NCBI GenBank assembly: GCA_023151275.1
Contig: JAKLJI010000003.1
Span: 1 to 64,000 of the forward strand
Length of the DNA: 64,000 bases
From: Bacteroidia bacterium
GTDB lineage: Bacteria; Bacteroidota; Bacteroidia; UKL13-3
Direction of reading: 5' to 3'
The first letter of the stretch is position 1. The number at the start of each line of letters is the position of its first letter. Made by a program: the position numbers and the translations under genes. Below, in pieces: positions 37,008-44,836 of this stretch. A model generated the notes under the pieces. The model searched no databases. It was not told where the DNA came from and saw nothing but the letters and a program-made list of their open reading frames with translations.

Positions 37008-39247
37008 GAAGACAAGCAAATCCAGGTATTTTAAAAAATAAGATTCAGAAAATTTTTCTGGCTGTTGGCCGAAAAGCACTGAACTACAAACAGGTGGCAG
37101 CCCGCCTGGAAAAAGAAAGCAGCGAAGACCGCAACAAGATTATTGCGGCCATGAAGCAGCTTGAAAAAGAAGGGGTAATTGAAGAAATTGATACCGGCAG
37201 ATTCACCATCACTTTTGTGCATCAATTCCTTGAAGGCAAAATGGAAATGACTCAAAACAGGGCCGGATTTATGATTCCTGACGATGGCTCGGAAGACATT
37301 TACATTGCTCCTGATTTTATGAATACGGCCTTGAATGGGGACCGGGTAAAAGTGAGTTTGCTGGCTCAAAGAAGCGGTGCACGCAGAGCAGGAGAAGTGG
37401 TTGAAGTGTTGAAACGGGACCGCGAACAGTTTGTTGGCGTATTGCAAGTGCATGCCTATTATGGATTTGTAGTTACCGACGATAAGAAAATGAATATCGA
37501 CATTTTCGTTCCTAAAGAATTGTTTAACGGAGCGAAGAATGGCGATAAGGTGATTGCTCGCATTCTCAACTGGTCGGAAGATGGCAACCATCCCGAAGGT
37601 GAAATACTAGCCGTGCTTGGCAAGCCCGGAGAACATGAAACCGAAATGAATGCCATTGTCGCGGAGTTTGGGTTTGCATCTAAGTTTCCACCCGAAGTGG
37701 AAGCCGAAGCCAATGCCATTCCTACGGGCATAAGCAAAGAAGAAATTGCATCGCGTCGCGACTTCAGAAAAACACTCACCTTCACCATTGACCCGGAAGA
37801 TGCTAAAGATTTTGACGATGCCATTTCATTCAAAGCACTCAAAGATGGTTGGTACGAAGTAGGTGTTCATATTGCAGACGTTTCACATTATGTGAGAAAA
37901 GGTTCTCAACTCGACCAGGAAGCCATACGCAGAGGAACATCGGTTTATTTGGTTGACAGAACCATTCCCATGTTGCCCGAAAAACTATCGAACAATTTAT
38001 GCTCGCTTAGGCCTAACGAAGATAAATTAACCTTTTCGGCAGTATTTGAAATGAATGATAAAGCCGAAATCAGAAATTCCTGGTTTGGCAAAACCATTAT
38101 CCATTCGGCACGTAGGTTTACCTACGAAGAAGCACAAACCCGCCTGGAAACAGGAGATGGAGATTTAGCCAATGAACTCGGCATTTTGAATGGTATGGCT
38201 AAAATTCTCAAGGAACAACGCTTCTCCAAAGGCGCCATAAGCTTTGAAACGCAGGAAGTAAAATTCAGGCTGGATGCCAATTTTAAACCGGTAGATGTTT
38301 ACCTGAAAGTGCGCAAAGATGCCCATAAACTCATCGAAGAATTTATGCTATTGGCCAACCGAAAAGTGGCAGAATATGTAAGCAAAATGGGCAACAAAGA
38401 GCATCCCAAAACTTTTGTTTACCGTGTACATGAAGAACCCGGAGAAGATAAGTTAACACAATTTAACTTGTTTGCATCTCGCTTTGGCTACCGCATTCAA
38501 ACCAGCGGCATAAAAGCCATTGCCCAAAGCTTTAACAGGTTATTGGAAGAAGTTGAAGGCAAGCCCGAACAAAACCTAGTGCAATCGCAGGCCATTCGGA
38601 CCATGAGCAAGGCGTATTATACCACCAAGAAAACCATACACTACGGCCTCGCTTTCGACCATTATACCCATTTCACTTCGCCCATTCGGCGTTATCCGGA
38701 TTTGATTGCACACCGACTTTTGTTTGATTACCTCAACAAAGGGCAATCGGCATCCGAAAAGGAAATTGAAGACCTGTGCAAACAATCGTCGGCCATGGAA
38801 GTAAAAGCCGCAGATGCAGAACGAGCCAGCGTTAGGTACAAGCAGGTTGAATACATTTCTGATTTTATTGGTGAAGAATTTGAGGGCATTATTTCAGGCG
38901 TTACCGATTGGGGACTCTATGTTGAAATAAGTCAATTCAGAGCCGAAGGCTTGGTACGCATTCAGAACCTAGGCTCTGATTACTACGAATACGACGAAAT
39001 AAACAAGTGTATTTTGGGAAAGAGCAGCCGTAAAAAATGGCAATTGGGCGATCCGCTCAAGGTGCTGGTGGTTGCAGCTGATGTATTCAAACGACAGATT
39101 GATTTAGCATTGGTTGATGAAGACATTCGCAAAGCCTTCAAAAGCAGCTTTGATCAACGCATGAAATCGGGCGCCAAACGCAAGAAAGAATCAGCTCGCT
39201 CCGGCAAAGCCGGAGCGCGCAAATCCTCCGGAAAACGTAAACGCTAA
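37004..39247 (+). CDS. rnr: Ribonuclease R
   Basis: Processive 3'-to-5' exoribonuclease able to unwind structured RNA. The 747 residues contain an N-terminal helix-turn-helix-like region, cold-shock domains (about residues 80-215), the RNB catalytic domain with four aspartates in DPEDAKDFDDAISF (about 263-276), an S1 domain near 640-720 and a Lys/Arg/Ser-rich tail. The order is that of RNase R rather than RNase II. The stop overlaps the next ATG by one base. A 9-bp perfect stem lies in the tail codons at 39197-39217. Confidence 0.95.
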   Translation: MRRQANPGILKNKIQKIFLAVGRKALNYKQVAARLEKESSEDRNKIIAAMKQLEKEGVIEEIDTGRFTITFVHQFLEGKMEMTQNRAGFMIPDDGSEDIYIAPDFMNTALNGDRVKVSLLAQRSGARRAGEVVEVLKRDREQFVGVLQVHAYYGFVVTDDKKMNIDIFVPKELFNGAKNGDKVIARILNWSEDGNHPEGEILAVLGKPGEHETEMNAIVAEFGFASKFPPEVEAEANAIPTGISKEEIASRRDFRKTLTFTIDPEDAKDFDDAISFKALKDGWYEVGVHIADVSHYVRKGSQLDQEAIRRGTSVYLVDRTIPMLPEKLSNNLCSLRPNEDKLTFSAVFEMNDKAEIRNSWFGKTIIHSARRFTYEEAQTRLETGDGDLANELGILNGMAKILKEQRFSKGAISFETQEVKFRLDANFKPVDVYLKVRKDAHKLIEEFMLLANRKVAEYVSKMGNKEHPKTFVYRVHEEPGEDKLTQFNLFASRFGYRIQTSGIKAIAQSFNRLLEEVEGKPEQNLVQSQAIRTMSKAYYTTKKTIHYGLAFDHYTHFTSPIRRYPDLIAHRLLFDYLNKGQSASEKEIEDLCKQSSAMEVKAADAERASVRYKQVEYISDFIGEEFEGIISGVTDWGLYVEISQFRAEGLVRIQNLGSDYYEYDEINKCILGKSSRKKWQLGDPLKVLVVAADVFKRQIDLALVDEDIRKAFKSSFDQRMKSGAKRKKESARSGKAGARKSSGKRKR
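39197..39217. repeat. Perfect inverted repeat inside the rnr tail
   Basis: CGCTCCGGC-AAA-GCCGGAGCG, a 9-bp stem with a 3-nt loop, inside codons of the basic tail and about 30 bp before the hydrolase start. Confidence 0.6.
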
Positions 39248-40224
39248 TGCCGCTGATTGAATCCAATTTCAGAGGAAATAAATTTATCCGAAACGGGCAT
39301 TTGGAAACCATGCTTCCCGCCCTGTTCCGCAAGGTAAAAAGCACCTATTCCCGTTTTCGACTCGAACTTGAAGATGGAGACTTTATGGATTTGGATTGCA
39401 TTCATCAACCCAAACCTGATGCACCCATTTTGGTATTATTTCACGGACTTGAAGGAAGCTCCCAATCGCAATACATGCTGGGATTTTCTAGGATGTTTAG
39501 TCAACTCAACTACCGAATTGTTGCCGTCAATTTCCGCTCGTGCAGCGGTGAAATGAATCGGCTTATTCGTTCCTACAATGCCGGTGTTACCGAGGATATT
39601 CACCGCGTGATGCAGTGGATCAGGAGCCATTATGAAGATGCTTCTGTTTACGCGCTGGGATTTAGTTTAGGCGGAAATGCCCTGTTGAAATATGCCTGCG
39701 ATGGCAACTATGTTTTGCCTGAAAATCTTGTTAAAGTAGCGGCAGTTTCATCTCCGGTTGATTTGGCAGCAGGAGCCAAAAAACTTGAACAAGTTCAAAA
39801 CCGGATATACCTGCAACGCTTTCTGAACAGCCTGAATAAAAAGATTCTTTACAAAGCCAATCAGTTTCCAGGTGAAATCAATACCAAAGGCATTAATCAA
39901 TTAAAAACCTTTACCGAATGGGATAGCCGATTTACGGCACCATTGCACGGGTACCGCGATGCTAATGATTATTATTTGCAATGCAGTGCCCTGCAATTTC
40001 TTGGCCAAGCATTCATTCCAACCTTGTTACTCAATGCCCAAAACGACCCTTTTTTAGCTCCGGAATGTTTTCCGTATGAAATTGCCAAAGGCTCATCCCG
40101 GTTTTACTTTGAAGCTCCACAGGCTGGCGGTCATGTAGGATTTGCCATGCAAGGCATACAAGGAGCATATTATTCCGAGCAACGTATCCTCGAATTTTTT
40201 AAAAGTTCAGGACCTTTCGCTTAG
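39247..40224 (+). CDS. Alpha/beta hydrolase, YheT-like
   Basis: 325 residues. FHGLEGSSQSQYM (about 60-72) forms the oxyanion loop, ALGFSLGGNALLKY carries the nucleophile Ser (near residue 140), and the catalytic His is in GGHVGF near residue 298. The overall plan matches the YheT/EMB8 branch, whose substrates are mostly unknown carboxylic esters. It overlaps rnr by one base, which argues for joint expression. Confidence 0.85.
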   Translation: MPLIESNFRGNKFIRNGHLETMLPALFRKVKSTYSRFRLELEDGDFMDLDCIHQPKPDAPILVLFHGLEGSSQSQYMLGFSRMFSQLNYRIVAVNFRSCSGEMNRLIRSYNAGVTEDIHRVMQWIRSHYEDASVYALGFSLGGNALLKYACDGNYVLPENLVKVAAVSSPVDLAAGAKKLEQVQNRIYLQRFLNSLNKKILYKANQFPGEINTKGINQLKTFTEWDSRFTAPLHGYRDANDYYLQCSALQFLGQAFIPTLLLNAQNDPFLAPECFPYEIAKGSSRFYFEAPQAGGHVGFAMQGIQGAYYSEQRILEFFKSSGPFA

Positions 40225-40229
40225 TTTTG
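40222..40229 (+). promoter_or_regulatory. TAnnTTTG box before the polyprenyl synthetase gene
   Basis: TAGTTTTG overlaps the stop codon of the hydrolase gene and ends 16 nt before the next ATG. No -33 element is clear. Confidence 0.3.
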
Positions 40230-40245
40230 AAACTTATCTCATTTC

Positions 40246-41214
40246 ATGAAACCTTATTCCGAATACCTCCAGCGCATCAATACAGCCATTGAACAAGCCA
40301 ATTATGGACAATACCCCGACGAACTGTATGCCCCAATACGGTATATGATGTCACTCGGCGGAAAACGTTTGAGGCCCATATTGACTCTTATGGCCTGCGA
40401 TTTGTTTGGCAGCGATTCGGAAAAGGCTGTCCCAGCGGCATTGGCGGTTGAGGTCTTTCATAATTTCACCCTGGTTCATGATGATATTATGGACAATGCA
40501 CCCTTGCGTCGCGGCAAGGAAACTGTTTACAAAAAATGGAATATGCCAGTGGCCATTCTGGCTGGTGATTTGATGATGATTAAGGCAACCGATTTTCTCT
40601 GCGAAACCGACACCCCGCGCTTAAAAGAGCTCATCACCTTATTCAATACAACCGCGCGTGAAGTTTGCGAAGGGCAGCAAATCGACATGAACTTTGAGAC
40701 CCAAAATCAGGTTAAACACGAGGAGTACATCCACATGATTACCCTGAAAACTGCTGTTCTTTTAGGAGCTGCACTTAAGTTGGGGGCCCTTGTTGCAGGG
40801 GCTTCAGACAGCGATGCGGAGCATATTTACGAATTTGGCAAGAACACAGGCATTGCGTTTCAAATTCAGGATGATATACTTGATAGCTTTGGAGATGGCA
40901 GCTTAACCGGTAAAAAAGTAGGCGGCGATATTGCAGCCAACAAAAAAACCTTGTTGCTTATTGAGTTGCTGGAAAGTGTACACAAAGACGATAAAAAGGT
41001 ACTCGACGAGCTGTTAAAAATGCCCGATAGCGATGAGAAAATTCAGGGCGTATTGGCCTTGTACACCAAGTACCAAATTCGCGAATTTGCCGAGCTAAAA
41101 AAACAGACCTATTTCAACCTGGCACTGAAAAACTTATCCAAAATTCAGGCCAAGCCCGAAAGCAAGCAAGTACTCGAAAGCATGGCCATCAACCTGATGG
41201 AACGCTTATCCTAA
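40246..41214 (+). CDS. Polyprenyl diphosphate synthase
   Basis: Trans-prenyltransferase that extends allylic diphosphates with isopentenyl diphosphate, probably for the quinone side chain. The 322 residues show GGKRLRPILTLMACDLFG, the first Asp-rich motif HDDIMDNAPLRRG (near residue 80) and the second one FQIQDDILDSFGD (near 205). The residues before the first Asp motif decide chain length and favour a long product here, but octaprenyl against hexaprenyl or heptaprenyl cannot be settled. It follows the hydrolase by 21 nt. Confidence 0.9.
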   Translation: MKPYSEYLQRINTAIEQANYGQYPDELYAPIRYMMSLGGKRLRPILTLMACDLFGSDSEKAVPAALAVEVFHNFTLVHDDIMDNAPLRRGKETVYKKWNMPVAILAGDLMMIKATDFLCETDTPRLKELITLFNTTAREVCEGQQIDMNFETQNQVKHEEYIHMITLKTAVLLGAALKLGALVAGASDSDAEHIYEFGKNTGIAFQIQDDILDSFGDGSLTGKKVGGDIAANKKTLLLIELLESVHKDDKKVLDELLKMPDSDEKIQGVLALYTKYQIREFAELKKQTYFNLALKNLSKIQAKPESKQVLESMAINLMERLS

Positions 41215-41290
41215 AATCGTTTCCAACTCGTTTATTTGGGCCTGGCCCGCTATTCCACGTTCATTCCCCTTCACATAACCGTGCAGCGTG
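41215..41290. other. Non-coding DNA before dispersed element B
   Basis: The 303-bp gap between the polyprenyl synthetase and methyltransferase genes is filled mainly by the GC-rich element at 41291-41421. Open frames through it are products of its high GC content and have no recognisable protein sequence. Confidence 0.5.
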
Positions 41291-41421
41291 CCGGGCTTTT
41301 TGCTTGTACTCCGTGGTCGCCTGCTTTGTCCTGTAATGCGCTGTCAGGGCTTCCGCTGGTCGCCTGCCATCCCAAACAGGCCATGCGCATTCGTCCTACG
41401 GGGTACCGCTTCAATCCCTCA
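41291..41421 (-). repeat. GC-rich dispersed element, copy B
   Basis: About 131 bp. Read on the minus strand it begins GAGGGATTGAAGCGGTACCC and ends GGAGTACAAGCAAAAAGCCC, matching both ends of copy A at 31494-31630. The middle has GCGACC repeats (at two places) and several short inverted repeats. Similar GGGATTGAAGCGG-type elements are, from memory, frequent between genes in Bacteroidota. Confidence 0.6.
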
Positions 41422-41504
41422 GGCGTGGCGGTTAAAAAAAGCAAATCTTCATCCTGAATTTGAAGGCCTGTTTACAATTAAGCATGCAATCAGCTTAATC
41501 TAAC

Positions 41505-41512
41505 TACATTTG
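41505..41512 (+). promoter_or_regulatory. TAnnTTTG box 5 nt before the methyltransferase gene
   Basis: TACATTTG is a full match to TAnnTTTG and ends 5 nt before the ATG at 41518. No clear -33 element. Confidence 0.45.
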
Positions 41513-41517
41513 GAATT

Positions 41518-42315
41518 ATGGAAAACCAAGAAGCCTTTCAAATCAATCAAAATAGCTGGAACAAACGTGCAGAAGCACATTTACATAGTTCCTTTTACGA
41601 TACGCAAGGTTTCTTGGCTGGAAAGAATATGCTAAACCCCATTGAATTGGAATTGCTTGGACCAATTCAAGGACAAAAACTTGCCCATTTGCAATGCCAT
41701 TTCGGACTTGATACCTTAAGCCTTGAGCGCCTTGGAGCAAGCTGCACAGGTATTGATTTCTCAGAGCAGGCGATAACTCAGGCCCGGGACCTTGCCTTAC
41801 AAGCAGGCTTGAAAACTGAGTTCCGATTGCACAATGTAGTTGAACTGCCCACTGACCTAAACGGCGAATTTGATATCGTCTTCACATCTTATGGAACCAT
41901 TGGCTGGTTACCCGATTTGAAGCCCTGGGCAGAAGGCATTGCCAGAATTTTAAAACCGGGCGGTCGCTTTGTTTTGGTGGAGTTCCATCCTGTAGTTTGG
42001 ATGTTTGATAACGATTTTACACATATTGCTTATAGCTACTTCAACAAAGAAACCATTGTTGAAAATGAATCGGGCTCGTATGCAGATTCAAACAAGGACC
42101 ATGCCTACCAAAGCATCAGTTGGAATCATGCGCTGGAAGAGGTGTTTACGGCCTTGCAAAATGCCGGTTTGCGTATGAACGCTTTTCAGGAATTTGATTA
42201 TTCACCCTACCCTTGCTTCAATAAAGTAAAGGAAACAAAGCACGGGCAATATCAACTGGAAGGCCTGGAAGGAAAAATTCCGATGGTTTATGGATGCAGT
42301 TGGGAAAATAAATAG
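41518..42315 (+). CDS. Class I SAM-dependent methyltransferase
   Basis: 265 residues with the Rossmann methyltransferase order: motif I as HLQCHFGLDTLSLERLGASC (about 59-78), GIDFSEQAI with the acidic ribose-binding Asp, FDIVFTSYGTIGWLPDL (motif IV) and LKPGGRFVLVEFHPV (motif V/VI). It transfers methyl from SAM; the acceptor is unknown. It is alone on its transcript, between a repeat element and the convergent fucose genes. Confidence 0.88.
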   Translation: MENQEAFQINQNSWNKRAEAHLHSSFYDTQGFLAGKNMLNPIELELLGPIQGQKLAHLQCHFGLDTLSLERLGASCTGIDFSEQAITQARDLALQAGLKTEFRLHNVVELPTDLNGEFDIVFTSYGTIGWLPDLKPWAEGIARILKPGGRFVLVEFHPVVWMFDNDFTHIAYSYFNKETIVENESGSYADSNKDHAYQSISWNHALEEVFTALQNAGLRMNAFQEFDYSPYPCFNKVKETKHGQYQLEGLEGKIPMVYGCSWENK

Positions 42316-42383
42316 GCTTTAATTTCCTTCAAATTCTCAACAAGAATTCTGGTTCATAGGACCCTGTAGGAAATGGAGAAATT

Positions 42384-42478
42384 AATGCCAAGGGCAAAGA
42401 GCCAATAGCAAAAGGCCCTCCATTCAAAATCGTTCACGCAATCAAAGCCATCGCCAATAGCCATCGCCATAGCTGCTT
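42384..42478 (-). repeat. Inverted repeat flanking the fucose genes, left copy
   Basis: Read on the minus strand it contains GGCTATTGGCGAT, GCGTGAACGATT and CTTTGCCCTT in the same order and similar spacing as the plus-strand sequence at 44622-44718. It lies directly after the gmd stop. Confidence 0.65.
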
Positions 42479-42479
42479 G

Positions 42480-43622
42480 CTAATAATCGATGCTCAGTGG
42501 TTTATTGAAGCCTGCTTGCTTCAAAAACTCTTCCTTTTTCATGAGTTGCAGGTCTGAATGCACCATGTCTTTTACCAAGGCAGGCAAATCGTATTTGGGC
42601 TTCCAATTCAACTTGGTTTGCGCTTTGGTTGGGTCGCCTATTAGCAAATCAACTTCGGTTGGACGGTAATAACGAGGATCAACACAAACGATTTCTTTTC
42701 CAATAGGAACATGTTCCTCCTGAATACCCATGGCTGCCAATCTTTCTGAATCAACACTACTAATCCAGCCAATTTCATCTTCAGCTGAGCCCTTGAATTC
42801 AACAACAATACCCAATTCAGCAAAAGCCATTTTTACAAAGTCACGAATACGTGTGGTAATTCCTGTTGCAATTACAAAGTCTTCTGGCTTTTCTTGTTGA
42901 AGAATCAACCACATGGCCTCCACGTAATCTTTGGCATGGCCCCAATCGCGCTGGGCATCAAGATTTCCCAGGTAAAGCTTGTCTTGCAAACCGAGAGCAA
43001 TTTTTGCGGCAGCACGTGTAATTTTGCGCGTAACAAAGGTTTCTCCCCGGGTTGGACTTTCGTGATTGAAGAGAATTCCATTGCAGGCAAACATGTTATA
43101 GGCCTCCCGGTAGTTTACCGTAATCCAGTATCCATACAATTTTGCAACGGCATAAGGCGAGCGAGGATAGAAAGGTGTGGTTTCAGATTGAGGAACTGCC
43201 TGCACCAAGCCATAAAGCTCAGAGGTGGAAGCCTGATACACTTTTGTTTTTTGGGTAAGTCCCAGTAAACGTACCGCTTCCAATATGCGAAGGGTCCCAA
43301 TTCCATCGGCATTGGCTGTGTATTCCGGCGTTTCAAAACTCACATGCACATGACTCATGGCTGCAAGGTTATAAATTTCGTCGGGTTGCGTTTCCTGGAT
43401 AATGCGAATCAAATTGGTGCTATCAGTGAGGTCACCGTAATGCAACTTCATTCGTAGGTGCTTTTCGTGAGGATCTTGATAGAGATGATCAATTCGGTCT
43501 GTATTCAACAAACTACTTCTACGCTTTATTCCGTGAACGAAATAGCCTTTATTCAACAACAATTCGGCGAGGTAGGCGCCATCTTGACCCGTAATTCCGG
43601 TTATTAATGCAACTTTTGTCAT
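42480..43622 (-). CDS. gmd: GDP-mannose 4,6-dehydratase
   Basis: Converts GDP-mannose to GDP-4-keto-6-deoxymannose, the first step to GDP-L-fucose. The 380 residues start [20 protein letters not shown] (dinucleotide motif GITGQDG). They carry the catalytic [15 protein letters not shown] (Tyr and Lys near 160) and the family stretch [20 protein letters not shown]. The length is standard. The ATG overlaps the fcl stop by 4 nt, so fcl and gmd are translated in sequence. Confidence 0.96.
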   Translation of the reverse strand: MTKVALITGITGQDGAYLAELLLNKGYFVHGIKRRSSLLNTDRIDHLYQDPHEKHLRMKLHYGDLTDSTNLIRIIQETQPDEIYNLAAMSHVHVSFETPEYTANADGIGTLRILEAVRLLGLTQKTKVYQASTSELYGLVQAVPQSETTPFYPRSPYAVAKLYGYWITVNYREAYNMFACNGILFNHESPTRGETFVTRKITRAAAKIALGLQDKLYLGNLDAQRDWGHAKDYVEAMWLILQQEKPEDFVIATGITTRIRDFVKMAFAELGIVVEFKGSAEDEIGWISSVDSERLAAMGIQEEHVPIGKEIVCVDPRYYRPTEVDLLIGDPTKAQTKLNWKPKYDLPALVKDMVHSDLQLMKKEEFLKQAGFNKPLSIDY

Positions 43623-44575
43623 ACTGAAATTTTTACTTGTTTGTAAACCTGTTGGTGCTCCAAAAACCAGGCATAGGTTTCTTGAATACCTTGTTCTAAA
43701 GGAATTGATGCTTTCCAGCCCAATTCAGCCAATTTGGAAACGTCCAATAACTTGCGCGGTGTTCCATCGGGTTTCGATTCATCCCATTCTATAGGTCCTT
43801 CATGCCCGGTGATTTTCTGAACCAACAAAGCCAGCTCTTTTATCGGTAAATCTGTACCTGTTCCAACATTGAGCAAATGGGTATCCATATTCTTATTCAA
43901 ACAAAAAAGAACCGCATCTGCCAAATCATCCACATGCAGAAACTCCCGCATTGGACTTCCGGTTCCCCAAAGTTGAACAGGCTTATTGCCATTCAACTTG
44001 GCTTCATGGAATTTCCGAATCATGGCAGGAAGCACATGGGAGGTTGTTAAATCAAAATTATCGTTTGGTCCATACAGGTTGGTAGGCATTAAACTGATGA
44101 AGTTTTTTGCATATTGTTTACGAACCGCTTCGCAGGCTTTAACTCCAGCTATTTTTGCTATGGCGTACCACTCATTGGTAGGTTCGAGGGCTCCGGTCAA
44201 TAAAGAATCTTCGGAAATGGGCTGAGCTGCGAATTTGGGATAGATACATGAACTTCCAAGGAATACAAATTGGCTCACATTCATTTCCAAGGCGGCATGA
44301 ATGAGGTTGTTTTGAATCTGCAGGTTTTCCATAAGGAAAGTGTAGGGATAGCTTGAATTGGCTAAAATCCCTCCCACCCGAGCAGCAGCATCAATTACAA
44401 CTTCCGGTTGGTATTTCTGAAATGCAGCTAGCACCTCAGCTTGGTTTCTTAGGTCGAGCTCCTTGCTTGAAAACCCAATCAACTGTGAATAGCCAAGCTG
44501 TTCCAATTTTCTCCAGATTGCTGAACCAACCATTCCTTTATGGCCGGCAATGTAAATAGGACTATTTTTATTCAC
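43619..44575 (-). CDS. fcl: GDP-L-fucose synthase
   Basis: Bifunctional epimerase-reductase that finishes GDP-L-fucose from the Gmd product using NADPH. Motifs: [12 protein letters not shown] at the N terminus, the LGSSCIYP region, and [11 protein letters not shown] with the catalytic Tyr and Lys. The open frame reaches an ATG at 44716, but the extra 47 codons translate a repeat and are Lys/Arg-rich without family similarity. I choose the GTG at 44575, giving 318 residues, the usual family length. This is supported by a TACATTCG box that ends 4 nt before it. Confidence 0.93.
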   Translation of the reverse strand: MNKNSPIYIAGHKGMVGSAIWRKLEQLGYSQLIGFSSKELDLRNQAEVLAAFQKYQPEVVIDAAARVGGILANSSYPYTFLMENLQIQNNLIHAALEMNVSQFVFLGSSCIYPKFAAQPISEDSLLTGALEPTNEWYAIAKIAGVKACEAVRKQYAKNFISLMPTNLYGPNDNFDLTTSHVLPAMIRKFHEAKLNGNKPVQLWGTGSPMREFLHVDDLADAVLFCLNKNMDTHLLNVGTGTDLPIKELALLVQKITGHEGPIEWDESKPDGTPRKLLDVSKLAELGWKASIPLEQGIQETYAWFLEHQQVYKQVKISV

Positions 44576-44579
44576 CCGG

Positions 44580-44587
44580 CGAATGTA
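44580..44587 (-). promoter_or_regulatory. TAnnTTCG box 4 nt before the fcl GTG start
   Basis: TACATTCG on the minus strand, one base from TAnnTTTG, ends 4 nt before the GTG, the same spacing as at several other genes of the window. Confidence 0.4.
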
Positions 44588-44621
44588 ATTATTTTTTAGA
44601 ACGTAAGCGATTTGAATTGGT

Positions 44622-44718
44622 GAAGCAATGGCTATTGGCGATAACGATAGCTGGCGATTTCGTGAACGATTCTTAATTCTAGGCTTTTTGCACTTTGCCC
44701 TTCGCCTGATTTTCACCT
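44622..44718 (+). repeat. Inverted repeat flanking the fucose genes, right copy
   Basis: Plus-strand partner of 42384-42478. Shared blocks are GGCTATTGGCGAT, CGTGAACGATT, GGC-TTTTGC and CTTTGCCCTT. Together they bracket the 2.1-kb gmd-fcl cassette. Confidence 0.65.
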
Positions 44719-44775
44719 CGAGGAAGAAATGGCATTTTGGGTGATTAATGACCTGCCAAGTGCTCTAGCCTATTC

Positions 44776-44813
44776 AAAAAAAAACAGCACCCGAACCCAA
44801 TGTCCGAGTGCTG
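44776..44813 (-). terminator. Terminator of the giant adhesin-OmpA operon
   Basis: On the minus strand CAGCACTCG (44813-44805) pairs with CGGGTGCTG (44793-44785) with one G-U pair, followed by nine T residues. It lies 24 nt after the OmpA stop codon. Confidence 0.88.
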
Positions 44814-44836
44814 CTTTAACCCTAAATCCATTTTAT

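Noticed and set aside
37031-37591. Minus-strand open frame of 186 codons inside rnr
   Set aside because: Antisense shadow of the RNase R coding sequence.
41236-41503. Short plus-strand open frames between the polyprenyl synthetase and methyltransferase genes
   Set aside because: They coincide with the GC-rich dispersed element and have no family similarity.
44576-44716. N-terminal extension of fcl
   Set aside because: The codons translate an intergenic repeat; the family start and a promoter-like box place the start at the GTG at 44575.
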